Counted from the first letter of the stretch, positions 51,027 through 61,425 are shown. The stretch: DNA of 64,000 bases from Pantoea sp. Mb-10 (GCF_021272205.1 NZ_JAJSDX010000005.1:1-64000), one strand, 5' to 3'. Notes: generated from the sequence alone by a model not told the origin. Numbers and translations: made by a program.

Positions 51027-51272
51027 ATGCGTCAGAACGGATATGTACCAGGTTCGGTCGAAGCCATTGCGAACTATTTTAGTAAAGCGACGCTGCCGTC
51101 ACAGCAGGAAACGCTGGGTAAAATCGTGGTAGAAATTCTGCGTGAAGGCCGTAGTTTGAATCGTAAGTCCCTGTGCACAAAGCTATTACGCAAGCTGGAG
51201 TGCGCACAGAACACCGAAGAAGAGCACCATTATCAGCAGCTCATTGGCTTACTGTTTGAGCGCGAAAACTGA
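51027..51272 (+). CDS. ycgZ: Two-component-system connector protein YcgZ
   Basis: The 81-residue protein matches E. coli YcgZ through PGSVEAIANYFSKATLPSQQETLGKIVVEILREGRSLNRKSLCTKLLRKLE and ends QLIGLLFEREN. In E. coli it is encoded with ymgA and ariR downstream of a blue-light-responsive repressor (BluR) and lowers curli through the Rcs system. Only GGGG ribosome-type signal lies near (ATG 51027). It is followed after a 180-base gap by ymgA and ariR. Confidence 0.88.
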   Translation: MRQNGYVPGSVEAIANYFSKATLPSQQETLGKIVVEILREGRSLNRKSLCTKLLRKLECAQNTEEEHHYQQLIGLLFEREN

Positions 51273-51314
51273 TACAGATTTTCGCAGAAACTGATACATT
51301 GTTCATTGTCCAGG

Positions 51315-51322
51315 TTGTACAA
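51315..51322. promoter_or_regulatory. TTGTACAA palindrome upstream of ymgA
   Basis: Second copy of the palindrome seen before ycgZ, here 131 bases before the ymgA start, in the gap between ycgZ and ymgA. It supports a separate controlled promoter for ymgA-ariR. Confidence 0.4.
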
Positions 51323-51452
51323 CTATAAGTCTTTACTCTGATAACGTGCTTTTTATGTATAACTTGTGACGCGCTCGCCGCGCTACGCTTATTATGCAAC
51401 GCCGTTTCTCTGCCGTAATGTCATTCAGGTAAGCGGCAATCAGAGATATGCC

Positions 51453-51740
51453 ATGAATCAAGATGAAAAACAGAAATTAATCGACGAAATAATTGGTGAG
51501 GCGACGCTCGCGCTCTTAGAGCGCGCGGGGCCAGTCAATACCAGCGCATTAATTGAACAATTAAATGCGATGCACACCCAAGCGTCGGATGAAACGCAGC
51601 GTGAGGCAATAAGCGCTGCAATAAAAGAAGTGCATCACAGTCTGTCGTCAGGTCAAAAAACGCGAGAGAAGCAGGGGAGCAGTGATAACGTTCACCAGCT
51701 ATTCACTCACTCGCCGCAAACTGACGGAAGAAAACACTGA
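51453..51740 (+). CDS. ymgA: YmgA family connector protein
   Basis: The 95-residue protein starts at ATG 51453; an upstream frame is not needed. The core KLIDEIIGEATLALLERAGPVNTSALIEQLNAM has the same helical pattern as YmgA. The C-terminal third is Ser/Lys rich. It lies 50 bases before ariR and probably shares a transcript. YmgA in E. coli stimulates RcsC signalling. Confidence 0.75.
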   Translation: MNQDEKQKLIDEIIGEATLALLERAGPVNTSALIEQLNAMHTQASDETQREAISAAIKEVHHSLSSGQKTREKQGSSDNVHQLFTHSPQTDGRKH

Positions 51741-51791
51741 TTCTTCTGGGTATAATAAGCGTTTTATCGCTAACATGACGGTACGGGAATT

Positions 51792-52058
51792 ATGGCGAAT
51801 AATTACAATATTTATGATGCGCTGCCTGACACGGCGCTCGCAAAACACTTTCGGGAAGCGGGCGAATCACTGGGCAATGAGGCCACGGTATTGGGCACTA
51901 TTATTCGTAATTTGCTGGCAACGGAAGGCAAGGTCAGTAACAAGTCGGTGATTTTACGTCTGATTATGGCGTTGGAAGCCACAGAGGATGAAGCGCAGGC
52001 GGCGACGCTAAGACGTACGCTGGAGATCGTGGTGGGATACACGCCAGACGACGCCTGA
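51792..52058 (+). CDS. ariR: Connector/biofilm regulator AriR (YmgB)
   Basis: The 88-residue protein lines up with E. coli AriR: ALPDTALAKHFREAGESLGNEATVLGTIIRNLL, SVILRLIMALEATED and RTLEIVVGYTPDDA. AriR is a small helical dimer that affects acid resistance and biofilm, and works on the Rcs system. It is the last of the ycgZ-ymgA-ariR group, directly before 213 bases with nothing clear. Confidence 0.85.
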   Translation: MANNYNIYDALPDTALAKHFREAGESLGNEATVLGTIIRNLLATEGKVSNKSVILRLIMALEATEDEAQAATLRRTLEIVVGYTPDDA

Positions 52059-52271
52059 TCGCACTCCCACCGCTTTACTCCTTTAGGTATTTGCACCGCA
52101 CGCGACGCTGCCCGCGTTTATTATTCCGGCCCGCTTTTTTCGTGGCTGTGGGCGCTAACTGCTTTGTCTCGGCACGTCGCAAGTTCCCCTTCTCTGTCTC
52201 GCCTGCGACGGCTAATCCGAGCAAAGTATCCGCTAAACGCCTTTTATCCCTTTTTTATACACCCTGTAGCG

Positions 52272-52571
52272 TTATCTCAGCGTAATGGTCGGCTGGCCAG
52301 GAACATTAACCGAAACGTTCCGGGTAATTTTTGCAGCCGTACGGCGATGGCGGGAGATATTGCATTTAAGCAGCCAGCTTTGAAACTGTTTACGTAAAAC
52401 TCCTGCATCTTCTGCACTATTAACACAACAAATAAACAGCTGACTGAGCGTCTGATGATTATTGGCAGTGGCATATAATTCAAATTTATCGCTGCGCGGA
52501 TGAATCTCAATGGCGCTAAATTTCAAGTGTTGCCAAAGATTGAGTCTGGCCTCAAATTTTGTAAATTCCAC
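52272..52571 (-). CDS. Hypothetical protein (99 aa)
   Basis: GTG at 52571 is chosen because AAGGA lies eight bases upstream; ATGs up to 52595 lack such a site. The protein has no signal peptide or membrane segment. FTKFEARLNLWQHLKFSAIEIHPRSDKFELYATANNHQTLSQLFICCVN suggests an alpha/beta start, and the C-terminal end is basic. I do not recognise it. It converges on ariR and is divergent from the phosphoketolase gene. Confidence 0.55.
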   Translation of the reverse strand: MEFTKFEARLNLWQHLKFSAIEIHPRSDKFELYATANNHQTLSQLFICCVNSAEDAGVLRKQFQSWLLKCNISRHRRTAAKITRNVSVNVPGQPTITLR

Positions 52572-52823
52572 GTTATTATCCTTATACATTCTCATAACAT
52601 CGTCGCCCGAAGGCTGAAAGTAAAATAGCTGAAGATCAGAGAAATGCCATGTGAGTGGGCAATATTTTTGTAAGGTTTTCGATCGATTACCTATTTGAAC
52701 GGTCGAGTCGCATTCGCGTTACGTTTATAACGGTAAACGCGCGCTCGTCACTCCCCACAGGTTCGCAGCTTCACCCGATCTCTATTAGCTTTAATAGACG
52801 ATAAATATGTAAAGGGGGAAGGC

Positions 52824-55178
52824 ATGGCGAATGCGATGGCAATTGAAGAGTTCACCTTACTGGATCGCTACTGGCGCGCCGCGAATTATCTGTCGGTAGG
52901 GCAGATTTATTTAATGGAAAATCCACTGCTGCGCGAGCCGCTCAAAGCGGAGCACATCAAGCCGCGCTTGCTGGGACACTGGGGCACGACACCAGGACTG
53001 AATTTTATTTACGCGCACCTGAATCGCATTATTCGACAGCGGAAGGTCGATCTTCTCTACGTGTGCGGACCCGGCCACGGCGGGCCGGGCATGGTGGCGA
53101 ATGCGTGGCTGGAGGGCAGCTACAGCGAGATTTATCCGCACGTCAGCGAGGACGAAGCGGGCATGCAGCGACTGTTTAAACAGTTCTCTTTTCCCGGCGG
53201 TATACCCAGCCACGCCGCACCGGAGACGCCAGGGTCAATCAACGAAGGAGGCGAGCTGGGCTATTCACTGGCGCACGCGTTTGGTGCCGTCTTTGATAAT
53301 CCTGATTTGATTGTACCCTGCGTGATTGGCGACGGCGAAGCGGAAACCGGCCCGCTTGCGGCCAGCTGGCACGGCAGCAAATTTCTTAATGCCGCGCACG
53401 ACGGCGCGGTGCTGCCGATTCTGCATTTGAACGGCTATAAAATTGCCAATCCCACACTGCTAGGGCGCACACGCGACGAGGATTTAATGCAGCTGTTCAG
53501 CGGCTATGGCTACGAACCGCTGTTTGTTAGCGGCCATGAGCCCAGCGACATGCACCAGCAGATGGCCCAAGCGCTGGACCGCGCATTTGACCGTATTGCG
53601 TTTTACCAGCGGCAGGCGCGCACGGGGCAGGCTGAGAGCGAGGTTCCACGCTGGCCGATGATCATTCTGCGCAGCCCCAAAGGCTGGACCGGACCGCAGC
53701 AGGTTGATGGCAAAAAAGTGGAGGACTTTTGGCGCGCCCATCAGGTGCCGGTTTCCGCCTGTCGGGAAAATGCGGCACACCGAGAGATTCTGGAAGCGTG
53801 GTTACGCAGCTATCAACCGCAAGAACTGTTTGATCAACACGGACGTCTGCGCGCCGACATTCGTGCGCAGGCACCCGAGGGCGACAAACGCATGAGCGCG
53901 TCACCCTATGCCAACGGCGGTCGTCTGCGACGCGACCTCAAGGTGCCGGACATCCGGCGCTTTGCCCTGCAAATTGACCAACCCGGCAGTACCGAAGGGC
54001 AGGCCACCGCACAATTTGGCCACTACCTCAGCGAAATTTTTCGCCTGAATCAGGACAATTTTCGGCTATTTGGCCCGGATGAAACCGCATCGAACCGGCT
54101 GTCAGCCGTATTTGACGTGACAGAGCGGCGCTGGATGGCGCCGCGTGAACCGTATGACGAACAGCTGAGCCGTGAAGGAAGGGTGATGGAAATCCTGAGC
54201 GAGCATCAGTGTCAGGGGTGGCTGGAAGGGTATCTGTTAACCGGCCGTCACGGCCTGTTCAACTGCTACGAAGCCTTTATCCACATCATCGACTCGATGT
54301 TTAACCAGCATGCGAAATGGCTCAAGGTGGCGCGTAAGCTGCCCTGGCGCCAGCCTATCTCCTCGCTCAATTACCTGCTCTCCTCGCACGTCTGGCGACA
54401 GGATCATAATGGCTACAGCCATCAGGATCCCGGCTTTATGGATCACGTGGCGAACAAAAAAGCCGATATCGTGCGCATCTATTTGCCGCCCGATGCGAAT
54501 ACCTTGCTGTGGGTAGGCGACCACTGTCTACGCACGTGGGATCGCATCAATGTGATTGTGGCAGGTAAGCAGCCGTCGCCGCAGTGGCTGGACATGGAAA
54601 GCGCTATCGCCCACTGTGAAGCGGGCATGGGGGAGTGGCGCTGGGCCAGTGACGAAGGGGAGCCGGACGTGGTGATGGCTTGCGCAGGCGATGTGCCAAC
54701 CATTGAAACGCTGGCAGCGGTGGACCTGCTGCGTGACGCTGTGCCTGGGGTGCGCGTGCGCGTCGTAAACGTGGTCGATCTCATGGCCCTGCAGCCCCAG
54801 GCGATGCATCCACATGGCAAATCTGATGACGCGTTTGATGCGCTGTTCACGCCGGACAAACCGGTGATTTTTGCCTTCCACGGCTACCCCAGCCTGATTC
54901 ATCGTCTGACCTATGCGCGTACCAATCATCGCAATTTTCACGTGCACGGTTTCAACGAAGAGGGCACCACCACCACGCCGTTTGATATGACGGTATTAAA
55001 CGGACTTGATCGCTATCATCTGGCCCAAGCGGCTATCCGTCATACGCCGTCGCTGGCAGCGCGTCACGCGGATGTGCTGGCGGATCTGGAGGCGAAACTC
55101 GCCCATCATCAGGCTTACGTAAGGGAAAAAGGAGAGGATCTGCCAGAGGTGCATAACTGGCGCTGGAAAGGGAGATAA
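52824..55178 (+). CDS. xfp: Xylulose-5-phosphate/fructose-6-phosphate phosphoketolase
   Basis: The 784-residue protein shows the phosphoketolase pattern: [50 protein letters not shown] (thiamine diphosphate site), [13 protein letters not shown], then the C-terminal [26 protein letters not shown] and [14 protein letters not shown]. It cleaves xylulose 5-phosphate with phosphate to acetyl phosphate and glyceraldehyde 3-phosphate. GGGGGAAGG lies before ATG 52824. The gene is single, with no acetate kinase nearby. Enterobacteria mostly lack it, although Erwiniaceae often have one, so it may allow pentose overflow to acetate. Confidence 0.94.
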   Translation: MANAMAIEEFTLLDRYWRAANYLSVGQIYLMENPLLREPLKAEHIKPRLLGHWGTTPGLNFIYAHLNRIIRQRKVDLLYVCGPGHGGPGMVANAWLEGSYSEIYPHVSEDEAGMQRLFKQFSFPGGIPSHAAPETPGSINEGGELGYSLAHAFGAVFDNPDLIVPCVIGDGEAETGPLAASWHGSKFLNAAHDGAVLPILHLNGYKIANPTLLGRTRDEDLMQLFSGYGYEPLFVSGHEPSDMHQQMAQALDRAFDRIAFYQRQARTGQAESEVPRWPMIILRSPKGWTGPQQVDGKKVEDFWRAHQVPVSACRENAAHREILEAWLRSYQPQELFDQHGRLRADIRAQAPEGDKRMSASPYANGGRLRRDLKVPDIRRFALQIDQPGSTEGQATAQFGHYLSEIFRLNQDNFRLFGPDETASNRLSAVFDVTERRWMAPREPYDEQLSREGRVMEILSEHQCQGWLEGYLLTGRHGLFNCYEAFIHIIDSMFNQHAKWLKVARKLPWRQPISSLNYLLSSHVWRQDHNGYSHQDPGFMDHVANKKADIVRIYLPPDANTLLWVGDHCLRTWDRINVIVAGKQPSPQWLDMESAIAHCEAGMGEWRWASDEGEPDVVMACAGDVPTIETLAAVDLLRDAVPGVRVRVVNVVDLMALQPQAMHPHGKSDDAFDALFTPDKPVIFAFHGYPSLIHRLTYARTNHRNFHVHGFNEEGTTTTPFDMTVLNGLDRYHLAQAAIRHTPSLAARHADVLADLEAKLAHHQAYVREKGEDLPEVHNWRWKGR

Positions 55179-55182
55179 AAAT

Positions 55183-55203
55183 AAACCGCCTGAGCGGCGG
55201 TTT
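55183..55203. terminator. Bidirectional terminator after the phosphoketolase gene
   Basis: AAACCGCC-tgagc-GGCGGTTT between the xfp stop and the small converging gene; a T-rich tract (TTTATTTTTA) is on the minus-strand side. Confidence 0.75.
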
Positions 55204-55208
55204 AACGT

Positions 55209-55331
55209 TTAATCCGGCTGCTTATCGCCGGATTCAGGCGCGCCGGTATCATCATCTTTCGCCGGTGCGTCTGGCGCAGGCGTACGGGAATGATCATCAG
55301 GTAGCTCGCCATGCAGAGGACGATCGGTCAT
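55209..55331 (-). CDS. Small acidic disordered protein (40 aa)
   Basis: ATG 55331 follows AAGGAGA five bases away and the frame ends at TAA before the terminator. The product (MTDRPLHGELPDDHSRTP, then KDDDTGAPESGDKQPD) is very acidic, rich in Asp and Pro and likely unfolded. The strong leader and own terminator support a real gene of unknown role. Confidence 0.55.
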   Translation of the reverse strand: MTDRPLHGELPDDHSRTPAPDAPAKDDDTGAPESGDKQPD

Positions 55332-55372
55332 AACACTCTCCTTGCTCATTCGGTCAGGTCAAAAAAGTATAA

Positions 55373-56176
55373 TTATGCCTCGTCGTGGCAGCCAAGCGGC
55401 GAGGAGCGAATTATTTTGCGTTGAGGCTGATCGAGTGCCAGTGCGCTCGCGCTGGCCGGATCAAACAGCGACAAACTTTCAATCTGCGACACCATAATCA
55501 CTTTACGGAAGTCGAGCGCCGATTTGGGCTCAGAAACAAAATTGATGCTGTGCTGGTCATACCATCGGCTGTAATTATGCTCAATGGCCAGATTGAGGGT
55601 GCGGGCATCGCGATAGCCGCTCAGCATAGGAATGATCACGATATTCGCGGTATTCGCATATTCAAACGTCGCGGCGTGAATCATACCGATATAAATGCGG
55701 CGAGATTTCAACGTCACCCACGCCAGTTCGCCTTCCTCCATACACTGGAGCAGCAATTGCTCGATACCGTTTGAGCGGGAGAGGCGTTGATAGAGGTCTT
55801 TACGCCTGCTGGCGGTCAGACGCGCGCTGCCGGCCCAGTTAGAGCGATAAACGCAAAACAGGACGGCAAAGGTAAGCATCACTACGACCGGTGCCTGGAT
55901 GCCGAGAAAACTCCAGGTCATAAAGTCAACGTGCCAGCGGGCGTGCATCGCCTCGCTCAACGCCAGCGCATTGTTCAGCGCCGATGCGGCCAGTAGCACC
56001 AGCCAGATAAAGGCCGTGGCTAATACCCCTTGTACCACGAAAATACAGCCATAAAGCGCGATCAAAAAATAGACGTCCCACCCAAATGAGCGCTTTATTT
56101 TCAACCGGCTGGACATGTCGCGGTTGGTGTACCAATAGCCGCACACCATTAACACCATAAAGATTGCCGTTCCCAT
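55373..56176 (-). CDS. Integral membrane protein, unknown
   Basis: The 267-residue protein has about three hydrophobic segments in its first half (AIFMVLMVCGYWY, WDVYFLIALYGCIFVVQGVLATAFIWLVLLAAS, PVVVMLTFAVLFCVY) and a soluble second half with SRRIYIGMIHAATFEYANTANIVIIPMLSGYRD. The second part resembles an Sm-like or beta-barrel surface but no family is recognised. It starts immediately after the stop of the 65-residue gene (abutting TAA and ATG), so the two form an operon and perhaps a complex. Confidence 0.65.
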   Translation of the reverse strand: MGTAIFMVLMVCGYWYTNRDMSSRLKIKRSFGWDVYFLIALYGCIFVVQGVLATAFIWLVLLAASALNNALALSEAMHARWHVDFMTWSFLGIQAPVVVMLTFAVLFCVYRSNWAGSARLTASRRKDLYQRLSRSNGIEQLLLQCMEEGELAWVTLKSRRIYIGMIHAATFEYANTANIVIIPMLSGYRDARTLNLAIEHNYSRWYDQHSINFVSEPKSALDFRKVIMVSQIESLSLFDPASASALALDQPQRKIIRSSPLGCHDEA

Positions 56177-56374
56177 TTATATATCCTTTAACGCGTCAAT
56201 ATGGCGGGAAAAGTCTCGCTGTACTTCGGGACTCAACGGATTCACCGAGGCATTGCCGTCTTCATCGATAATAATTCTGTCACCTTCCTGAATTGACTCG
56301 GCTCTGTCTTCTTGGCTCATGACCTGCAGCAAAGATTCGGGACTGTTGAAAAGTGAAGCAAATAAGCGAAACAT
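56177..56374 (-). CDS. Small cytoplasmic protein upstream of the membrane protein
   Basis: The 65-residue product from ATG 56374 reads FRLFASLFNSPESLLQVMSQEDRAESIQEGDRIIIDEDGNASVNP and then a C-terminal helix. A short beta element (GDRIIIDEDGNASVN) is visible. It stops exactly where the next gene starts, a typical two-gene unit. Not recognised; possibly a partner of the membrane protein. Confidence 0.6.
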   Translation of the reverse strand: MFRLFASLFNSPESLLQVMSQEDRAESIQEGDRIIIDEDGNASVNPLSPEVQRDFSRHIDALKDI

Positions 56375-56623
56375 AACCCACAATTCCTTTATTCTTAAGA
56401 AAAATGAGTATGGCACAACGTGGTGTAAGGCAGATTAAAACAGGAGCGAATGAACGGCATTTCACCGTTTCCAGAATTATCTGTTGAGAGAAAATAAAAA
56501 GCGGAGCGTTAATGATTTATTATGCCCAGGATGAAATATTACCGCAGCGGTAAACGTGTTTCGTATATTGGCGCTTCGCTTAAATAAAAAATAAACCACG
56601 CGCATTGCGCGCGTGGAGAAGCA

Positions 56624-57682
56624 TTAGTTTACCAACGCGCCAACGCAAAAATTAATTGCGCCGCCGCCAATCACTAACCAAATAAACAGCAGCAGTCCAA
56701 GCAGTAGCGGGCGTAAACCGGCCTGTTTCAGCTGGCTGAGGTAAGTCGTTAATCCCAGCGCCGCCATCGCCATGGCCAATAGCACATTGTCGATCTGGTT
56801 GATCACCGCTATAGCATGAGCGGGCACAAGGTGCAGCGAATTAAACAGCGCCACCGCGATAAACGCCAGGGCAAACCAAGGGAATGTCACGGGCGTTTTG
56901 ATGCCGGTTGTTTGGGGCATACAGCGGCGCACATATTCTCCCAGCCCCATTAAAAAGGGGGCCAGCATCATTACTCGCAGCATTTTTGCAATCACTGCCG
57001 CGTTTTCTGCCTCCGCGCCCACGGCGTGTCCAGCAGCCACCACCTGCGCCACTTCATGCAGGGTTGAGCCCGTGTAAATACCAAACGCATGCAGCGTCAG
57101 GCCAGGCAGCAGAGGCGCGGCAAGATGCCAAATCAACGGATAAAGAAAAATCGCGGCGGTGCCAAACAGTACCACGGTGGCAACGGCCACCGCGATTTTG
57201 GCCGCTTCCGCTTTGACCACCGGCCCGGTTGCCAGCACTGCCGCCGCTCCGCAGATGCTGCTGCCTGCGCCGATGAGCCAGACGGTGCGGGCATCCATTT
57301 TCAGCCAGCGAATGCCTAGCCAGCAGGCGAGCAGAAAAGTGCTGGATAATGTCAGCACATCGGTGACAACGCCGCTGATGCCGACATCCAGCACCTGCTG
57401 AAAGGTCAGGCGAAAGCCGAACAGCACAATACCGATACGCAGCAGTTTCTGCTTGGCGAACTGCACGCCTGCGTCGCAGTGAATATGCAGACGACCGTAA
57501 ACCGTGTTGCCCAGGAGAATGCCGCCCACGATCGCCAGCGTAAGCGCACCGAGTCCCCATGACGCTACGACAGACAGAGTGCTCAGCCAGGCGGTGCACA
57601 GGGCGACGCTTGCGGTCAGCAGGACGCCGGGAATAAGCGGCGCCACGCCGCGTTTTTTTAGAGGGAGGGAAATCTCAGCCAT
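56624..57682 (-). CDS. yeiH: YeiH/UPF0324 family membrane protein (putative sulfate/sulfite exporter)
   Basis: The 352-residue protein has ten or so helices and the family stretches LGALTLAIVGGILLGN, WLIGAGSSICGAAAVLATGPVVKA and GIYTGSTLHEVAQVVAAGHAVG. E. coli YeiH is about 349 residues. Members are proposed to export sulfate, sulfite or similar anions. No LysR regulator (yeiE) is next to it. The gene is single between the 65-residue gene and a GNAT gene. Confidence 0.9.
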   Translation of the reverse strand: MAEISLPLKKRGVAPLIPGVLLTASVALCTAWLSTLSVVASWGLGALTLAIVGGILLGNTVYGRLHIHCDAGVQFAKQKLLRIGIVLFGFRLTFQQVLDVGISGVVTDVLTLSSTFLLACWLGIRWLKMDARTVWLIGAGSSICGAAAVLATGPVVKAEAAKIAVAVATVVLFGTAAIFLYPLIWHLAAPLLPGLTLHAFGIYTGSTLHEVAQVVAAGHAVGAEAENAAVIAKMLRVMMLAPFLMGLGEYVRRCMPQTTGIKTPVTFPWFALAFIAVALFNSLHLVPAHAIAVINQIDNVLLAMAMAALGLTTYLSQLKQAGLRPLLLGLLLFIWLVIGGGAINFCVGALVN

Positions 57683-57782
57683 ATGCGCTCCTTAGTTGCA
57701 CACAGCATGCAAAGAAGCGCCTTAAAAGAAAAACTGATTATATCGTTAGATTAAATCTGAATAAGTGGTAAGGCGGCCAACG

Positions 57783-58295
57783 CTAAATGACCATGCCCAG
57801 AATCAGCAGCGTGCTTTGCTGAGACGCAGTGATGAAAGGAATATCTTTAATGTGCTGCATGCCAAACCCTTCCCAGAACTTACGTGCGCGCACGTTTTCC
57901 GCCATCACTTCCAGCCACATATACCCTTCGTGTCGGTTGCGCGCCTCACAAATGATCCGTTCAAACATCAGGCGTCCATAGTTTTTGCCGGTGTGGGCAG
58001 GATCAAGGTAGAGTTTATTGAGCTGCGCGCCGGTCATGCCTGAGTCGGGTACCGGCGTATTCCAGGTCACTTTCGCGAAGCCAATCGGGCGATCGGTCTC
58101 GGCAATTAACCAGCTTTCATGGGTTGCCGCCAGGCTGCTCTGCAACACCGCTAAGCCGTACTCTTTATCGATAAACGCATCCATCTCTTCCGGCGATATC
58201 CACATATGTTGAAAATGGGCGCGGTAGGTCATTCGGCCCAATTGATGCAGCAGCGGCGCATCCTCAAACTGGGCGTTACGCAGGCTAAAATTCAT
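57783..58295 (-). CDS. GNAT family N-acetyltransferase
   Basis: The 170-residue protein begins with FSLRNAQFEDAPLLHQLGRMTYRAHF (substrate-helix area) and has strand 4 and loop LNKLYLDPAHTGKNYGRLMFERIICEAR and then WLEVMAENVRARKFWEGFGM. The loop HTGKNYG is the acetyl-CoA pyrophosphate site (Q/RxxGxG variant). A substrate is not evident. ATG 58295. It ends about 100 bases before yeiH and may not be cotranscribed with it. Confidence 0.88.
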   Translation of the reverse strand: MNFSLRNAQFEDAPLLHQLGRMTYRAHFQHMWISPEEMDAFIDKEYGLAVLQSSLAATHESWLIAETDRPIGFAKVTWNTPVPDSGMTGAQLNKLYLDPAHTGKNYGRLMFERIICEARNRHEGYMWLEVMAENVRARKFWEGFGMQHIKDIPFITASQQSTLLILGMVI

Positions 58296-58412
58296 GGTGG
58301 ATATCCTTATTCTTGTGGCGCTGATTACAGCGGGTTCCCGCGCTTGCGCTGTTTTTTCAGGGCGGTAATTTAGCAGGCCAGTGGAGAAAACCCAACCGAT
58401 GCACGCATGAAA

Positions 58413-58706
58413 TCACCGCCCCATGCGCAGCGCCTCAGCGCGTTTTGCGGTGTCATAAACGTACTGCAACATCGGTTCAAGGTCGGCGTCGGGGCCCGCG
58501 CTAATAATTTTGCTGCGTAGCCACACAATTTCGCTGGTGACGTCAGCGGCAAACAGCGCGTTGTTTTGCGCATTGCGCAGCCATTTGAGCAAAAAATTGT
58601 TCTGGCTCCGCACGCCGCGCGCTTTACGGGTGTTGGCATGAATTTTAAGCGCCACCAGCACGCAGTAGTAAAAGTGGACGCGCTGACTGTAGCTCTGCGT
58701 CATCAT
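58413..58706 (-). CDS. Hypothetical helical protein (97 aa)
   Basis: The protein reads TQSYSQRVHFYYCVLVALKIHANTRKARGVRSQNNFLLKWLRNAQNNALFAADVTSEIVWLR and then acidic helices, with no membrane segment. Either ATG of a pair (58706 or 58703) may start it. No family recognised. Coding use looks regular and it is a plausible gene, transcribed toward the GNAT gene. Confidence 0.55.
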   Translation of the reverse strand: MMTQSYSQRVHFYYCVLVALKIHANTRKARGVRSQNNFLLKWLRNAQNNALFAADVTSEIVWLRSKIISAGPDADLEPMLQYVYDTAKRAEALRMGR

Positions 58707-59200
58707 AAGTGGCTACCTGCGAAGCATGGGTGGAAGGACGATCGCCATCGATTTTTCATCTTTGTGATTTGCCTGACTCAAGGCGTCGGATGACGCTGAA
58801 CGGTCTGTTTGCTGCTGGAATTCCCACGGTAAGCGAATCTGCAGCACCGATGCAAGTGAGGAAAATCCGGTAATGCTTCGTCACGTGAGTCTAACTGTGG
58901 CATCCGGTACGCGCGGCATCGCCAAGCGAAGCGTGAGAGAAACAGCAGGAATCGCGCCATTTTCGATAGCAATGCGTAAAAGAGCCACTTTGCACAGTGT
59001 GTTCGCCGCCCTTTACTGGCGAAACCTCAATTGTTGTCTACACTTATTCGCTCAGATGTTCGTTGTCTGGTTGCTGCGTTGGTACGTCCAGCGAGTATTT
59101 TTGGCGTTGACCTCCCCGAAATCTCGTTTCCATTCCTCACGACCTCGCTCGCAACCCGCTTAGAACACTGTTTTGATGAAATCCAGATACAGGAGGAGAT
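58707..59200. other. Intergenic region before otsB
   Basis: A 494-base stretch with no gene I can support. Open frames are short, lack ribosome sites and do not resemble proteins. It should contain the otsBA promoter, which in E. coli is sigma-S dependent, but I could not pick it out. Confidence 0.6.
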
Positions 59201-59980
59201 GTGACCCCTGCGGTTAATGAAAACAGCACCTTGCCGTCGTTAAGTGGTGGGCTTTACGCCTTCTTTTTTGATGTCGACGGGACGTTGGCGACCATCCAGT
59301 CTCAACCCGAGTCCGTTTCAATCCCCGCGTTGGTTCGTCAGCATCTGCAACAACTCTCTAATCTTACTCACGGCGCTGTTGCGCTGGTATCAGGGCGGCC
59401 GATTGCACAATTGGATGCGCTCGTTGCGCCGCTGGAAGCGCCCGCAGCAGGCGTGCATGGCGCAGAACGCCGTGATGCCACCGGGCAGATTCATCGTCAT
59501 ACGTTGCCTGATGACATCGCGCAGACTTTGCAGAGTGAGCTGCAAGCCACCCTGGACCAGTGGCCAGGCACGCTGTTGGAGGTCAAAGGCATGGCCTTTG
59601 CGCTGCACTACCGCAACGCACCTGATTATGAAAACGCCATACTGGCGTTGGCCCATGATGCCGTAGCGCGCTTTCCGCTTCTCACGCTGCAGCCCGGCAA
59701 GTGCGTGGTTGAATTAAAACCGCAGGGTGTGGACAAGGGTGCCGCAGTGCAGGCGTTTATGCAGGAAGCGCCTTTTAACGGACGTATTCCGGTTTTCGTG
59801 GGTGACGATCTCACTGACGAGAAAGGATTTTCAGCGGTGAACGCCCTGCAAGGGATCTCCGTGAAGGTGGGTGAAGGTGCCACGCACGCCCACTACCGCT
59901 TACAGGACGTTGAGGCGGTCTGGCACTGGCTTGAGCAACTATTATTACAATTAGAGCACGACACAGTTGGTAAGGAGTGA
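59201..59980 (+). CDS. otsB: Trehalose-6-phosphate phosphatase
   Basis: The 259-residue HAD-family enzyme starts with GTG at 59201, right after AGGAGGAGAT. HAD motifs are FFDVDGTLATIQ (nucleophile Asp), VSGRPIAQLD and VGDDLTDEKGF. It removes phosphate from trehalose 6-phosphate. It overlaps otsA by four bases, as in E. coli, so synthesis of the osmoprotectant trehalose is coupled. Confidence 0.95.
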   Translation: MTPAVNENSTLPSLSGGLYAFFFDVDGTLATIQSQPESVSIPALVRQHLQQLSNLTHGAVALVSGRPIAQLDALVAPLEAPAAGVHGAERRDATGQIHRHTLPDDIAQTLQSELQATLDQWPGTLLEVKGMAFALHYRNAPDYENAILALAHDAVARFPLLTLQPGKCVVELKPQGVDKGAAVQAFMQEAPFNGRIPVFVGDDLTDEKGFSAVNALQGISVKVGEGATHAHYRLQDVEAVWHWLEQLLLQLEHDTVGKE

Positions 59981-61419
59981 AGGTTATGAGTCGTTTAGTC
60001 GTAGTATCAAACCGTATCGCGATTCCAGACGGAAGCAAATCTAGCGCAGGCGGCCTGGCAGTGGGCATTTTAGATGCGCTGAAAAACACTGGCGGTCTGT
60101 GGTTTGGCTGGAACGGCGAGATCAGTGAATTTACCGGCGAGGAAGAGGAAGTCTCACAGGTTGAACATGACGGCATCACCTATGCCTCTCTGCCGCTTAA
60201 TCAAGATGATTACGATCAATATTACTGTCAGTTCTCTAACACCGTGCTCTGGCCCGCGTTTCACTATCGCCTCGACTTAGTGCAATACCAGCGCGAAGCG
60301 TGGGAAGGGTATTGCCGCGTTAACCACCTGCTGGCGAAGCGTTTGCAGCCGTTGATCAAGCCAGATGACATCTTGTGGATCCACGATTATCACCTGCTGC
60401 CTTTCGCGGCTGAGCTGCGCAAGCTGGGCATTAACAACCGTATCGGATTCTTTCTGCATATCCCGTTCCCGACGCCGGAAATTTTCAACGCACTGCCGCC
60501 ACATCAAGAGCTGTTAGAGATGATGAGCGACTATGACTTGTTGGGTTTCCAGACAGAATCCGATCGCGTGGCGTTCCTCGACAGCCTGAGTCAGCTCACG
60601 CAGCTGCAGAATAAAGGAGAGAAGTGCCATCGCGCCTTCGGCAATACCTTTATGACCGAGGTCTATCCCATCGGGATCGAGCCAGACAGCATTAAAGAGA
60701 TGGCTCAAGGCCCGCTGCCACCGAAGATGGCGGCCATGAAGCGCGAGCTGGGCGATTTGCAAAATATCATCGCCTGTGAGCGCCTGGATTACTCCAAGGG
60801 CTTGCCGGAGCGTTTCCTGGCGTATGAAGCGCTGCTGGAAAACTATCCGGAACATCGCGGTAAAATTCGCTATTCGCAGATCGCACCGACCTCACGCGGT
60901 GATGTGCAAGCCTATCAGGATATTCGCGCGCAGCTGCAGACCGAGGCAGGGCGCATCAACGGTAAATACGGCACGCTGGGCTGGACGCCGCTTTACTACC
61001 TTAATCAGCACTTCGATCGCCGCCTGCTGATGAAAATCTTCCGCCTCACCGATGTCGGCCTGATCACGCCACTGCGTGACGGGATGAACCTGGTAGCGAA
61101 AGAGTATGTGGCCGCGCAAGATCCGGATGACCCGGGTGTGCTGGTGCTGTCACGCTTTGCTGGCGCGGCGCACGAGCTGACCTCTGCGCTGATCGTGAAC
61201 CCCTATGACAGGGATGACGTCGCCGCAGCATTGAACCGCGCGCTGACGATGCCACGCACCGAGCGTATTTCCCGTTACAACGACATGATGGCCGTGCTGC
61301 GCAAGCAAGATATCACGCGCTGGCGCGAAAGCTTCCTGGCGGACTTGGATCGCCTGCCGGTTCGCAGCGCCGATCACGGTACGCAGAACAAGGTGGCCAC
61401 CTTTCCACGTTTAGCATGA
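59977..61419 (+). CDS. otsA: Trehalose-6-phosphate synthase
   Basis: The 480-residue GT20 protein shows the family start [59 protein letters not shown] and [13 protein letters not shown]. It joins UDP-glucose and glucose 6-phosphate. The in-frame ATG near 59986 is also a possible start because [11 protein letters not shown] is the usual N-terminus; this would make the protein 477 residues. The product is hydrolysed by OtsB, and periplasmic trehalase is encoded at 26553. Confidence 0.95.
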   Translation: MKVMSRLVVVSNRIAIPDGSKSSAGGLAVGILDALKNTGGLWFGWNGEISEFTGEEEEVSQVEHDGITYASLPLNQDDYDQYYCQFSNTVLWPAFHYRLDLVQYQREAWEGYCRVNHLLAKRLQPLIKPDDILWIHDYHLLPFAAELRKLGINNRIGFFLHIPFPTPEIFNALPPHQELLEMMSDYDLLGFQTESDRVAFLDSLSQLTQLQNKGEKCHRAFGNTFMTEVYPIGIEPDSIKEMAQGPLPPKMAAMKRELGDLQNIIACERLDYSKGLPERFLAYEALLENYPEHRGKIRYSQIAPTSRGDVQAYQDIRAQLQTEAGRINGKYGTLGWTPLYYLNQHFDRRLLMKIFRLTDVGLITPLRDGMNLVAKEYVAAQDPDDPGVLVLSRFAGAAHELTSALIVNPYDRDDVAAALNRALTMPRTERISRYNDMMAVLRKQDITRWRESFLADLDRLPVRSADHGTQNKVATFPRLA

Positions 61420-61425
61420 GTCTGG

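Noticed and set aside
58873..59163. Frame of 96 codons before otsB
   Set aside because: No ribosome site, Arg/Ser-rich composition and no resemblance to known proteins.
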